A stretch of DNA of 64,000 nucleotides from Trichormus sp. M33_DOE_039 (GCA_015296085.1 DVDT01000021.1:179551-243550); one strand, 5' to 3'. Counted from the first letter of the stretch, positions 11,723 through 20,766 are shown. A program made the numbers and translations. The notes: generated by a model from the letters alone, not told the origin.

Positions 11723-12343
11723 CTAATTACCTAATTCTCGATACCGTTCCTGTATATCCTTAATCGTAAACACTGCCTCAAATCTTAATCCTACAGACTG
11801 ATAAAATTCTGCTCCCCCTTGTTGTCTGTCTACCAAGGAAATTACCTCATCGACCACATAACCAGCCGCCCTGAGTCGTTCGACGGCTTTCATCGCTGAT
11901 TGCCCAGTGGTGACGACATCTTCTAAAACCACGACTTTTGCACCTTCCGCTAAATTCGGGCCTTCAATATAAGCTTTCGTCCCATGACCTTTAGCTTCTT
12001 TGCGAATAATCAAGGCTGGAATTGGTTGATTTTCATAGGCGGAAACTACACTCACAGCCGTCACAATTGGATCAGCCCCCAGTGTTAAACCAGCTACAGC
12101 TTGAGTATCTGAAGCTAACAGAGATAAGAGAATGCGACCAATTGCTAAAGCTCCTTGGGGATGGAGTGTTACCTGCTTACCATTGATGTAGTAAGAACTG
12201 GGTTGTCCCGAAGAAAGGACAAAATCACCTTCTTGATAGGCGAGTTCACAAAATAAATCCAGTAGATTTTGACGCAAAGTGGCGATATCAGCACTAGCTG
12301 CCCAAATATCTGATTGCGTAAGGGTTTCAGTAGAATACGTCAT
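11723..12343 (-). CDS. pyrE: Orotate phosphoribosyltransferase
   Basis: 206 residues. Joins orotate to PRPP giving OMP in de novo pyrimidine synthesis. The PRPP-binding loop VVVLEDVVTTGQSAMKAVER is clear. FVLSSGQPSSYYINGKQVTL near the N-terminus and IRKEAKGHGTKAYIEGP (the mobile-loop lysines) match the family. Convergent with thiC, with a terminator-like hairpin on each strand between them. Confidence 0.95.
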   Translation of the reverse strand: MTYSTETLTQSDIWAASADIATLRQNLLDLFCELAYQEGDFVLSSGQPSSYYINGKQVTLHPQGALAIGRILLSLLASDTQAVAGLTLGADPIVTAVSVVSAYENQPIPALIIRKEAKGHGTKAYIEGPNLAEGAKVVVLEDVVTTGQSAMKAVERLRAAGYVVDEVISLVDRQQGGAEFYQSVGLRFEAVFTIKDIQERYRELGN

Positions 12344-12444
12344 TACAAAACAGTGAAAGTTATGCTACACCAAAGGGTGAACTCATGAGAGTTCTGAACT
12401 TAAGCATAAGTTAAGTTTTGCCCAAAAATTGAGGAGTAAAAAAG

Positions 12445-12879
12445 ATGGGTATAAAATTTCAGACCCTCAGTGGATTATTAGTACTGTTTGCTACAGGTAT
12501 GGGTTTTCCTGGCATTGCTCATGCTGATTCAGAAATACCTAATTATGAAAGCACAAACGATGTATTTGAGCGTGCCTATTTCCGTCACGATCGCAACTTT
12601 TATGAAAATACCACTCCCCAGCGTCAGTTAGATTCATTATTGGGTATTGGCTCTAGTCCTCGCAATTCCTTTCCAGAAAATGAAATTAACAGTGATGCTG
12701 AATTAGTGAACACACTTTACCGTGATGTGTTAGTACAGCAGGCTATGAATGATCCTTATCTTCGTACACCTGATTTACCAAATCCTTACAATACATCCTT
12801 ACTCATGTCCCCTCGCTTGAATGCCAACAAGTTCAAAACTGGGACAGAATTCCGCTTTGATACTTCCCTATCTCGATAA
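12445..12879 (+). CDS. Exported protein of unknown function
   Basis: 144 residues with a clear Sec signal peptide (hydrophobic FQTLSGLLVLFATGMGF, cleavage probably after AHA near residue 27). The mature part is acidic and asparagine/proline-rich, with no recognised domain. A good GAGGAG-type ribosome site precedes the ATG. Probably periplasmic. I do not recognise the family. Confidence 0.7.
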   Translation: MGIKFQTLSGLLVLFATGMGFPGIAHADSEIPNYESTNDVFERAYFRHDRNFYENTTPQRQLDSLLGIGSSPRNSFPENEINSDAELVNTLYRDVLVQQAMNDPYLRTPDLPNPYNTSLLMSPRLNANKFKTGTEFRFDTSLSR

Positions 12880-12957
12880 AATCCACAACTTTCTCAAGTT
12901 ACCCAATAGTTAAGAGTCTACCGACTTTTGACTATTGACTGCTGACTTCTGTGTAAA

Positions 12958-13030
12958 TCCAGGGTGCAGGAGTTGAACCTGCCTTGGGCGAATTATGAGT
13001 TCGCTGCCTCAACCGCTCGGCCAACCCTGG
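12958..13030 (-). tRNA. tRNA-Ile2 (anticodon CAU)
   Basis: 73 nt on the minus strand. Acceptor CCAGGGT/ACCCTGG, D arm GCC...GGC, anticodon stem GCGAA/TTCGC around CTCATAA (anticodon CAT), 5-base variable loop, T arm GCAGG-TTCAACT-CCTGC, discriminator A. The C1-G72 pair argues against initiator tRNA. The CTCATAA loop and the D arm resemble plastid trnI-CAU, so I read it as the AUA-decoding isoleucine tRNA, whose C34 TilS would change to lysidine. No CCA is encoded. Confidence 0.85.
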
Positions 13031-13233
13031 TTAGATTTAGATTGTATCCTATGTTTAGGTGATATGTACCATCCCAAACGCTCTTATTGATTTTTATATT
13101 ACACAATTTATTTATGGGTTAGTGCAAACTATGATTAATTAAGTTATCTTAAAGTTTTTAGGATACAGCTTTAACACTCTTAATATACTCCAGCTAATAT
13201 AGACCAGCATGATTTGGCAATAGCTTGTTAGCG

Positions 13234-13941
13234 ATGAAGATAAACTCTACTGTAATTCTTACTCTAATTTTGTTAGTCCTGATGTTAGGCGCGGGTTCTG
13301 TCAGTGCGTTTTTAGGATTTAACTTGGGAAGTTCGGCACTTAAAGGTGTCACCACGCCAGATGGTCGCCCCACTAGTAAATTTGCTAGTGCTAAGTCCAA
13401 TAATTCCCAGTCAGGAGAAGTGACTTTCTTAAAAGAGGAAGAAATTCTAAAAACTGTTAAGGCGCGAATTGAAGGTAAAGCTAAGGCTGCTCAATCAGAC
13501 AAGCTAGAAGACGATGAAGAGGAGATTAACAACAGCAAGCAGAAACAAAAAGATAAAACAGAGGAAGTAGTTGAGGAGAAACTAAAACCTGGGTTTCCTG
13601 TGACTGCTGAAAGCGAAGGTGTCACTTTTGCAGTGCAGTCGGCTCGCTATTCTGGTGGTGATTTACTTCTGAAAGTAAAAATGCAAAATAAAGGTGCTGA
13701 TTCTGTACGCTTTTTGTATAGTTTCTTAGATGTGACTGACGATAAAGGCAGAACCCTCAGTGCTAGTACGGAGGGTTTACCAGCAGAATTACCCGCCAAT
13801 GGCTCACCATTTTCTGGGACAGTGAGTATTCCGACAGCTTTACTGGACGATGTGAAGAAAGTCTCCCTGGCTCTCACAGATTATCCTGATCAAAAACTGA
13901 AGTTAGAGGTAACAAATATTCCAGTGGATAAGAGAGATTAG
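13234..13941 (+). CDS. Membrane-anchored or exported protein with C-terminal beta domain
   Basis: About 235 residues from the ATG at 13234. One hydrophobic N-terminal segment (TVILTLILLVLMLGAGSVSA) is followed by a charged, Lys/Glu-rich coiled linker (about 70-120: DKLEDDEEEINNSKQKQKDK) and a C-terminal domain of alternating beta strands (FAVQSARYSGGDLLLKVKMQ, then RFLYSFLDVTDDKGRTL) that looks like a DUF4352-type immunoglobulin-like fold. Probably an extracytoplasmic domain on a stalk. The fold assignment is by eye. The function is unknown. Confidence 0.7.
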   Translation: MKINSTVILTLILLVLMLGAGSVSAFLGFNLGSSALKGVTTPDGRPTSKFASAKSNNSQSGEVTFLKEEEILKTVKARIEGKAKAAQSDKLEDDEEEINNSKQKQKDKTEEVVEEKLKPGFPVTAESEGVTFAVQSARYSGGDLLLKVKMQNKGADSVRFLYSFLDVTDDKGRTLSASTEGLPAELPANGSPFSGTVSIPTALLDDVKKVSLALTDYPDQKLKLEVTNIPVDKRD

Positions 13942-14080
13942 GGATTGGGGGCAGGGAAATAGGTAAGGAGAAGATACAAGGGAGACAAAAAAAGCACATG
14001 AGAATATTATCTTATATACAGCACACCCGATGCCTGATGCCCAGTCTCCAATTCCCAATAGCAAGAATTTTGTATGAGCT

Positions 14081-15433
14081 GTGGCGGTGAATGAATTTCC
14101 TAATTTGAGCTTGACTGATGTGGGATTGCGCTTGTTATCAGTATTGCTGCTGATAGTAATCAACGCTTTTTTTGTCACAGCAGAATTTTCTATGGTGACG
14201 GTGCGCCGATCGCGGATTCATCAATTGGTTGAAGCAGGTGATATTCCGGCGATCGCGGTTGAAACACTGCAACGTAATATTGATAGACTCCTATCAACAA
14301 CTCAGTTGGGTATTACCCTCTCTAGTCTGGCTCTGGGGTGGATTGGGGAAAGTTCCATTGTGGTGGTAATCGGTTCATGGCTGAAATCTTTGCCTTTAAC
14401 CACCAAAATGAGCCATGCGATCGCTCATTCCCTAGCAATTCCTATCGCTTTTTTCTTAATTGCCTATCTACAAATTGTGTTAGGTGAATTGTGTCCTAAA
14501 TCAGTAGCCATGCTGTACTCTGAGCAACTGGCTCGTTTTTTGGGGCCTCTAGTGAAAGCGATCGTGCGTTTTTTCCGTCCCTTTATTTGGATTCTCAACC
14601 AATCTACTAGTTACCTATTACGACTGTTTAGGATTGAATATACAGGACAAAGTTGGCGACCCCCTGTCACACCAGAAGAATTACAGCTAATCATCTCCAC
14701 CGAACGAGAATCCACTGGTTTAGAAACAACCGAGCGAGAATTGCTCAATAATGTGTTTGAATTTGGCGATTTCACAGCCCAAGATGTCATGACTCCTCGC
14801 ACTAGTATTGTCGCCTTGTCTAAAGATGCTACTTTTGAGACCTTACTACAAGAGATGATCTCTACTGGGCATTCTCGCTATCCCATCATCGGTGAATCTT
14901 TAGACGATATTCGGGGAATTGTTTACTTTCGAGATTTAGCCAAACCTTTAGCTACAGGACAACTCGATTTAGACATTCATATTCAAGCTTGGATGCGTCC
15001 GACTCGGTTTGTTCCAGAAATTACCCCCCTTAGCGAACTCTTGCCCATGATGCAGCAAGAAAAGCCAGCTATGGTCATAGTGGTGGATGAATTTGGCGGA
15101 ACAGTAGGACTTTTGACAATCCAAGATGTAATTGCGGAAATTATTGGTAATGTGGGCGCATCTCCTAGCAGCGATGATTTACTCGTTGAGATGATCGACC
15201 CACAAACATTTTTAGTCCAAGCTCAAGTTAACTTAGAAGATCTCAACGAAGTTTTACATCTCCATTTACCCTTAGCCAGAGAATATCAGACACTGGCTGG
15301 TTTTTTACTCTACCAGTTGCAGAAAATGCCCAATATGGGTGAAAGCTACCGCTATGAAAATCTGGAATTTACGGTCGTATCTGTGGATGGGCCGCGCCTG
15401 CATCAGATTCAATTGCGGCGGTTGGGGGAGTAG
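14081..15433 (+). CDS. CNNM/CBS-domain membrane protein (hemolysin-like, CorC/HlyC family)
   Basis: 450 residues. An N-terminal CNNM (DUF21) domain has membrane spans at about 10-32, 65-90, 100-125 and 130-150. A CBS pair spans about 215-340 (VFEFGDFTAQDVMTPRTSI, GHSRYPIIGESLDDIRGIVY, VDEFGGTVGLLTIQDVIAEI). A C-terminal CorC/HlyC domain runs to the end. Members are cation (Mg2+/Co2+) exporters or regulators despite the hemolysin label. GTG start at 14081. GTG at 14087 is an alternative. Confidence 0.9.
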   Translation: MAVNEFPNLSLTDVGLRLLSVLLLIVINAFFVTAEFSMVTVRRSRIHQLVEAGDIPAIAVETLQRNIDRLLSTTQLGITLSSLALGWIGESSIVVVIGSWLKSLPLTTKMSHAIAHSLAIPIAFFLIAYLQIVLGELCPKSVAMLYSEQLARFLGPLVKAIVRFFRPFIWILNQSTSYLLRLFRIEYTGQSWRPPVTPEELQLIISTERESTGLETTERELLNNVFEFGDFTAQDVMTPRTSIVALSKDATFETLLQEMISTGHSRYPIIGESLDDIRGIVYFRDLAKPLATGQLDLDIHIQAWMRPTRFVPEITPLSELLPMMQQEKPAMVIVVDEFGGTVGLLTIQDVIAEIIGNVGASPSSDDLLVEMIDPQTFLVQAQVNLEDLNEVLHLHLPLAREYQTLAGFLLYQLQKMPNMGESYRYENLEFTVVSVDGPRLHQIQLRRLGE

Positions 15434-15438
15434 GGAAT

Positions 15439-15578
15439 CTCATAGGTGTAGGTTTTTTAAGCTTTGCCTATAAGACACTGTTTTGGGGTTTAAGGGTGTA
15501 GGGGTGGACGAAAATATCATTCTGTCGTTGGTTTGATAGTCATCACTCACTGCTCTATTAAAAACCTACACCTGTCAG
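15439..15578. mobile_element. 140-bp MITE-like element with flanking direct repeats
   Basis: Imperfect 19-bp terminal inverted repeats: CTCATAGGTGTAGGTTTTT at the left and the complement of CTGACAGGTGTAGGTTTTT at the right, with 14 bases perfect. The direct repeat GAGTAGGGAAT abuts each end exactly (15428-15438 and 15579-15589), as a target duplication would. No open frame inside. GAGTAGGGAAT resembles the local heptamer vocabulary, so the duplication could be coincidental. Confidence 0.65.
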
Positions 15579-15632
15579 GAGTAGGGAATGGGAAAGCAAG
15601 GCAGGTAGGGGAAGATAAATCCAATGCCCGAT

Positions 15633-16307
15633 TTAAGCATAGGGAAGTGGATCTTGCAATCCTAATTCAGTAAAAGCAGCTAGGCGTAAGCGACAAGAAT
15701 CACAAACACCACAGGCAACATCACCACCTGCATAGCAAGACCAAGTGAGTTCCCAAGGTACTCCTAATTGGTTGCCGAGTTGGATAATTTCGGTTTTTTT
15801 CAATTCTATTAGGGGGGCAATAATTTGAATTGGTTCTCCCTCCCGCCCTTGTTTCGTTCCCAGGCGGAAAACTTCTTGCATCGCTTGGATATAGTCAGGC
15901 CTACAGTCGGGATATCCTGAGTAATCTAGGGCATTCACTCCAATGTAAACACGTTCAGCTGCGATCGCTTCCGCATAGGCTAAGGCAAAGCTCAAAAAAA
16001 TTGTATTCCGTGCAGGTACGTAGGTAATTGGAATATTTTGTGACATTTCATCCAAAGAACGAGCTTCAGGGAGAGCGATCGCATCGTCGGTTAATGCTGA
16101 ACCACCCCAAAGTCTTAAATCAAAGTTCACTACCTGATGCTGCACAACTCCCGCGTTTTGTGCCACAAGCACAGCCGAATTTAACTCCCGGCGATGTCGC
16201 TGTTGATAATCAAATGACATTGAGTAACACTCACAACCATCAGCCTTTGCTTGGTAAAGAATCGTAGAAGAATCTAATCCCCCAGACAACAAAATTACAG
16301 CTTTCAT
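15633..16307 (-). CDS. queC: 7-cyano-7-deazaguanine synthase
   Basis: 224 residues. ATP-dependent conversion of 7-carboxy-7-deazaguanine to preQ0 in queuosine synthesis. It has the PP-loop SGGLDSSTILYQ at residues 8-19 and the C-terminal zinc-binding cysteines (CYAGGDVACGVCDSCRLR). Full length. Genes for QueD/E/F are not in the window. Convergent with the CNNM/CBS gene, with the MITE-like element between them. Confidence 0.95.
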   Translation of the reverse strand: MKAVILLSGGLDSSTILYQAKADGCECYSMSFDYQQRHRRELNSAVLVAQNAGVVQHQVVNFDLRLWGGSALTDDAIALPEARSLDEMSQNIPITYVPARNTIFLSFALAYAEAIAAERVYIGVNALDYSGYPDCRPDYIQAMQEVFRLGTKQGREGEPIQIIAPLIELKKTEIIQLGNQLGVPWELTWSCYAGGDVACGVCDSCRLRLAAFTELGLQDPLPYA

Positions 16308-16939
16308 TTTCGGTGCAAATTTTCCTTGTAAATCGCCAAATCAAAATCACTCTTAAGAGTAGCCGCACAAGCGACAAACCCCCCGCTAAGAATGAAATAA
16401 ATAAGTTAAACCCTCTTCCTTGCTACCTTCTGCCTTCTTTATTAAAAATATCCTGTTTCTGATTAGCATCCGTAAAAATCATTGGTCAAATCTATTAAGG
16501 ATGCAAATAATGAGGCAAAAATTACTTGAGTATAACCCTGATAGCAGTCTGAGAAAAATCTTTTTTTATGTAAGCATTCCAGTATGATATTGTTATCAAT
16601 CAATTTGTAATTTTCCTCACAATGGGATTGCTAATCTTTAAACCAGATAACTTATTGTCTAACTATCTTTTAAATATTTCCACTTAGAACTACCAGGTTT
16701 TTCTAGGTAATATAAAGGCGCGTTGTAGTTTGTGTAGAGCAGAAACAACCGCATAGTTGAGCAACGTCTATACAAAAGACAGCCAAATTACGGGAACTGA
16801 TCGCAAACTTTGAAATTCTTCATAAACAAGGCCTCTATGTTACCATCTGGATGGTTTTAGACGGAGCATAATCGGCTGTCAAGTATAAACGCCAACGGCC
16901 ATAGCGTCTCTAAATTTGGTGGTTGAGGAGAGAACAATA
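16308..16939. other. Long leader / intergenic region upstream of the oxidoreductase
   Basis: About 630 bases between divergent genes. I find no coding region. The 200 bases nearest the oxidoreductase are less AT-rich and could be a long 5' UTR or hold a small RNA, but I see no known motif. GAGGAG at 16925-16930 is the ribosome site of the next gene. Confidence 0.5.
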
Positions 16940-18022
16940 GTGCAAAATAGCATGTCAGTGGCAGAACCAAATTCATACACACAGCGTAACCAGCCACGAC
17001 CGATTCGTATAGGTGTAATCGGCGTAGGTAACATGGGACAACATCACACCCGTACACTTAGTTCAATGAAGGATGTTGAACTAGTCGGAGTGTCGGATAT
17101 TAACGTCGAACGAGGCTTAGAAACGGCCAGTAAATACAAGGTGCGTTTTTTTGAAGATTACTGTGACCTGCTCCCCCATGTAGAAGCGGTGTGCATAGCT
17201 GTTCCCACTCGCTTGCATTATGCTGTGGGCATCAACTGTCTGTTGGCAGGAATTCATGTCTTAATTGAAAAGCCCATCGCTGCTAGTATTTCTGAGGCAG
17301 AATCCTTGGTTAATGCTGCGGCTGAATCTCAGTGTATCCTGCAAGTCGGTCATATTGAGCGATTTAATCCTGCTTTCCGTGAATTGCATAAAGTGCTGCA
17401 AACAGAAGAAGTTCTCGCACTGGAAGCTCACCGTATGAGTCCTTACTCTGACCGAGCTAATGATGTCTCGGTGGTGCTGGATTTAATGATTCATGACATT
17501 GATTTGTTATTAGAATTAGCAGGCTCACCAGTTACAAAATTAACCGCTAGCGGTACTCGTGCATTAGACTCTGGTTATTTAGATTATGTGACTGCTACCT
17601 TGGGATTTGCTAATGGTATTGTTGCTACACTGACAGCCAGTAAAGTCACACACCGGAAAATCCGTCGCATAGTCGCCCACTGCAAAAACTCATTTACTGA
17701 AGCAGATTTTCTCAAGAATGAAATTTTAATTCATCGACAAACACCTGCCAGTTCTCTCAATGACCATAAGCAAGTGTTGTATCGGCAGGATGGTTTGATT
17801 GAAAAAGTTTATACTACTAACATTCAACCCTTAAGTGCAGAATTAGAACATTTTGTCAACTGTGTACATGGTGGTAATCAGCCTTCCGTGGGTGGCGAAC
17901 AAGCACTTAAGGCTTTGAGACTAGCTAGTTTAATTGAGCAGATGGCTCTGGAAGAACGAGTGTGGAATCCATTAGATTGGCAGTCTGAATCTAGAGTGCA
18001 ATCATTGACTCCCACAGTGTAA
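16940..18022 (+). CDS. Gfo/Idh/MocA family oxidoreductase
   Basis: 360 residues from the GTG at 16940, which stands nine bases after GAGGAG. A TTG eight codons earlier would include the ribosome site. The Rossmann motif is IRIGVIGVGNMGQHHTRTL. The family signature EKPIA follows LLAGIHVLI, with GHIERFNPAF and LMIHDIDLLLEL (the catalytic-region Asp/His) further on. It would be an NAD(P)-dependent sugar dehydrogenase. UDP-GlcNAc 3-dehydrogenase-like enzymes look most similar, but the substrate cannot be settled from sequence alone. Confidence 0.88.
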   Translation: MQNSMSVAEPNSYTQRNQPRPIRIGVIGVGNMGQHHTRTLSSMKDVELVGVSDINVERGLETASKYKVRFFEDYCDLLPHVEAVCIAVPTRLHYAVGINCLLAGIHVLIEKPIAASISEAESLVNAAAESQCILQVGHIERFNPAFRELHKVLQTEEVLALEAHRMSPYSDRANDVSVVLDLMIHDIDLLLELAGSPVTKLTASGTRALDSGYLDYVTATLGFANGIVATLTASKVTHRKIRRIVAHCKNSFTEADFLKNEILIHRQTPASSLNDHKQVLYRQDGLIEKVYTTNIQPLSAELEHFVNCVHGGNQPSVGGEQALKALRLASLIEQMALEERVWNPLDWQSESRVQSLTPTV

Positions 18023-18042
18023 AAAAGTCAACAAGTAAAATG

Positions 18043-18087
18043 CAAAAGGTAAAAGTCAACTGTAAAAAATTTGACTTTTACCTTTTG
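18043..18087. terminator. Perfect 17-bp hairpin after the oxidoreductase gene
   Basis: CAAAAGGTAAAAGTCAA pairs perfectly with TTGACTTTTACCTTTTG across an 11-base loop, 20 bases past the stop. It may act as a terminator or as a transcript-end stabiliser. There is no T run. Confidence 0.6.
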
Positions 18088-18125
18088 ATGTTTGTAGTGA
18101 TGGCTAAAGTTATCACTACAAACAT
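18088..18125. repeat. Second palindrome abutting the first
   Basis: ATGTTTGTAGTGAT pairs with ATCACTACAAACAT around GGCTAAAGTT. This resembles the GTAGTGA...TCACTAC intergenic palindromes I recall as abundant in Nostoc genomes. It begins at the base after the first hairpin ends. Confidence 0.65.
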
Positions 18126-18262
18126 TAAAGTGAATTGCTCAGTCCGACCAAAAGTCTTTTGCTGGGAACAATCCCTGGATTCTGCTGTCGAATCCATCCA
18201 AAATCCAAAATTGTTTGCAGTTAAACTGGGAAAAACTTTCCAGAATCACAATTACTAATTAC

Positions 18263-18880
18263 ATGTCATCAGATTGGATCAAAAATATTATTGAATCTTT
18301 GGGCTATTGGGGAATTGGGCTGTTGATGTTTGTGGAGAATCTATTTCCGCCAATTCCTTCAGAGTTAATCATGCCCTTGGCAGGATACACAGCTAATTTG
18401 CCAGGGTCGAAGCTCAATATCACAGGTGTTTTTGTTGCTGGATTGTTAGGTTCTGTAATAGGCGCACTTATCTGGTATTATCCAGGAAAGTTTTTAGGGG
18501 AAAGGCGTTTAAGAGAGTTAGCCGATAGGTATGGTAAATGGATTAGTGTATCTAGCAAGGATATTACCAAAGCCAAACAGTGGTTTGATACTCAAGGAAA
18601 TAAAGCGGTCTTCATCGGTCGTCTAGTTCCAGGCGTTCGCACTCTCATCTCCGTACCAGCCGGGGTCAGCAATATGCCATTGCTACCGTTCTTATTTTAT
18701 ACAACTTTAGGTAGCGCAGTTTGGGTAGGTTTGCTAACATACTCAGGATACGCCTTGGGTAGTCAGTATGAACTGGTGGATAAGTACCTAGCCCCTGTAT
18801 CCAAAATTGTACTTGGGATTTTGGTTCTGGCATTTGTCGTCTGGATACTCAAACGTAAGCGGAGAAACACCAGAATTTAA
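18263..18880 (+). CDS. DedA-family membrane protein
   Basis: 205 residues from ATG 18263 (MSSDWIKNIIES). It has the DedA/VTT signature ENLFPPIPSELIMPLAGY with its acidic residue, and FIGRLVPGVRTLISVPAG with the conserved arginines. Four to five hydrophobic segments end in VLGILVLAFVVWILKRKRR. DedA proteins sit in the inner membrane. Several are implicated in lipid (undecaprenyl phosphate or phosphatidylethanolamine) flipping and membrane homeostasis. An in-frame ATG at 18215 exists but lacks homology upstream. Confidence 0.9.
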   Translation: MSSDWIKNIIESLGYWGIGLLMFVENLFPPIPSELIMPLAGYTANLPGSKLNITGVFVAGLLGSVIGALIWYYPGKFLGERRLRELADRYGKWISVSSKDITKAKQWFDTQGNKAVFIGRLVPGVRTLISVPAGVSNMPLLPFLFYTTLGSAVWVGLLTYSGYALGSQYELVDKYLAPVSKIVLGILVLAFVVWILKRKRRNTRI

Positions 18881-19102
18881 AAAACAGTTACTTTTATTTG
18901 GCAACTGGGGGTTACATCTGGTAAAAATTCGCATACACTATGCCCAATAATCCTGCATTGGCGATCGCCTAAAATTTACTAAAATTTTAAAATTGGGCGT
19001 ATTTGTAGTTACACTTGACGAAGCCCATAATCTCTGGTATCCCGCACATTTGTACAACAGGCATGGTAACTTTTTACAGTTAAGTAAGGACTAGGAGCTT
19101 GT

Positions 19103-20251
19103 ATGACCGACCAACCTTCCGCCGCTACCCCCATGAATGCTGCTGCAATACCTCTTAACAGGGTGTCAGCATCTACCCCTATCAATTCCACCACGCCTGC
19201 TAAACCTACTAACGGTTTGGGTAAAGCTATTCTCAGCGTGGATTTGGGCAGAACCTCCACAAAGACCTGTGTGAGCCGCGAACCTAACAATGTGATGTTC
19301 GTACCTGCCAACGTCAAGCAAATGTCCATCGAACAAGTACGTGGTGGTGTATTTGAAGCCCGCGCTACCGACCCTCTCATGGACTTATGGCTAGAGTATC
19401 AAGGCAATGGCTACGCCGTAGGTCAACTAGCGGCAGACTTTGGGGCTAACCTAGGGGTTGGCCAGTCCAAAGTGGAAGATGCACTGATCAAAGTTTTATC
19501 CTGTGCTGGCTACTTCAAACTCAGAGACGAGATTTCCGTAGTCCTGGGTTTACCTTTTCTATCCCTAGAGCAATTTGAGCGGGAAAAAGCCCAATTAATT
19601 AGCCAAGTCACCGGGCCTCACGTCCTAAACTTCCGGGGCGAGGCTGTATCTTTGAATATATCCAAAGTTTGGGTAATGCCAGAAGGCTATGGCAGTCTGT
19701 TATGGTCAGAAGCCCAGCCCAAAAAGGGTGGCAGTAGCCCTGATTTTACAAAAATCTCCGTGGCGATCGTTGATATTGGACACCAAACCATCGATTTGTT
19801 AATGGTAGATAACTTCCGCTTTGCTCGTGGTGCTTCCAAGAGTGAAGACTTCGGTATGAGCAAATTTTATGAGATGGTAGCAGCCGAAATCGAGAGCGCA
19901 GATAGTCAATCTCTAGCGTTAATTTCTGCTGTTAACAAACCCAAAGGCGATCGCTTCTACCGTCCCAAAGGTGCTAGCAAACCTACCAACCTAGATGACT
20001 TTCTACCAAACCTCATCGAACAGTTTTCACGCGAAATTTGCAGTCGTGTTCTAGCTTGGTTGCCAGAACGCGTCACCGACGTAATTATCACAGGTGGCGG
20101 TGGAGAATTCTTCTGGGAAGATGTACAACGTCTACTCAAAGAAGCTAAGATTAACGCCCACCTATCAGCTCCTTCTCGACAAGCTAACGCTTTGGGGCAG
20201 TATATTTATGGAGAGGCGCAATTATCCGCCAGTCGCTCTTCTAGGGCTTAA
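19103..20251 (+). CDS. ParM/StbA-like actin homologue
   Basis: 382 residues. A proline/threonine-rich leader of about 40 residues precedes an actin-fold ATPase: phosphate-1 loop AILSVDLGRTSTKTCV, phosphate-2 loop VAIVDIGHQTIDLLMVD and adenosine loop VIITGGGGEFFWEDV. This pattern is typical of ParM/StbA plasmid-partition actins, which polymerise with ATP. The gene is followed five bases later by a small ParR-like gene, so the two form an operon. I recall, without being able to check, that filamentous cyanobacteria have a chromosomal ParMR-derived pair (CorM/CorR) used for cell shape. This locus would fit. Confidence 0.85.
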   Translation: MTDQPSAATPMNAAAIPLNRVSASTPINSTTPAKPTNGLGKAILSVDLGRTSTKTCVSREPNNVMFVPANVKQMSIEQVRGGVFEARATDPLMDLWLEYQGNGYAVGQLAADFGANLGVGQSKVEDALIKVLSCAGYFKLRDEISVVLGLPFLSLEQFEREKAQLISQVTGPHVLNFRGEAVSLNISKVWVMPEGYGSLLWSEAQPKKGGSSPDFTKISVAIVDIGHQTIDLLMVDNFRFARGASKSEDFGMSKFYEMVAAEIESADSQSLALISAVNKPKGDRFYRPKGASKPTNLDDFLPNLIEQFSREICSRVLAWLPERVTDVIITGGGGEFFWEDVQRLLKEAKINAHLSAPSRQANALGQYIYGEAQLSASRSSRA

Positions 20252-20256
20252 AAAGA

Positions 20257-20766
20257 ATGTTCCAATGGTCGAAAAAAGTAGTTAAATCGGTTACGTTCAA
20301 CCCAGAGGTCGCTGATGAAAGTTTGTTAGCGGTTGTGGAAAACTATCTAGAAAAACAACCAGACAAAACTTTCAGCGACCTCTGTAAAGAAGCCCTGTGG
20401 CAAACTTTATGCGTACCGGAATCTGTAAAACCTGGTCTCAAAACAGCAGCGACAGGCGCGGTTGAACAAAAAATCGATGACCTGCAACGTCAAGTAGCTG
20501 ACCTTGAGGAACGTTTTTTTGCCAAAGAATCGAATCGCTTAGAAGCACTAGAACGCCAGATATTGCAATTGACGCAACAACTGGCGCATCTGGCAATCAC
20601 GGTCACAGAGCGACCCGTGGTTTATTCTTCACCTCCATCCGCGCCACCCGCACCAGCAGTAGAAGTAGTGAATCCTACTGCTACTACTCCTACTTACCCT
20701 GTTAACCCTCCTGAAGAGGTTGACCCCTTAATTAGTCGCTTAAGCCAGTATCTTGATGATTTTTAA
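20257..20766 (+). CDS. ParR-like partner: basic N-terminus, RHH-like domain, coiled coil
   Basis: 169 residues. An amphipathic basic start (MFQWSKKVVKSVTFNPEV) precedes a ribbon-helix-helix-like segment (about 12-50: VVENYLEKQPDKTFSDLCKE). A coiled coil follows at about 70-115 (KIDDLQRQVADLEERFF), then a proline-rich linker and a short conserved acidic tail (LISRLSQYLDDF). In ParMRC systems ParR is an RHH adaptor that caps ParM filaments through its C-terminal tail. The layout here fits. The positive, aromatic N-terminus could instead bind membrane (inference). A terminator hairpin follows the gene. Confidence 0.75.
   Translation: MFQWSKKVVKSVTFNPEVADESLLAVVENYLEKQPDKTFSDLCKEALWQTLCVPESVKPGLKTAATGAVEQKIDDLQRQVADLEERFFAKESNRLEALERQILQLTQQLAHLAITVTERPVVYSSPPSAPPAPAVEVVNPTATTPTYPVNPPEEVDPLISRLSQYLDDF

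Noticed and set aside
18040..18258. 72-codon open frame over the two palindromes
   Set aside because: Its sequence is the palindromic repeats themselves and it overlaps the leader of the DedA gene.
18881..19102. parC-like centromere iterons ahead of the ParM-like gene
   Set aside because: Only single short TGGTAA-type matches. No array of repeats.
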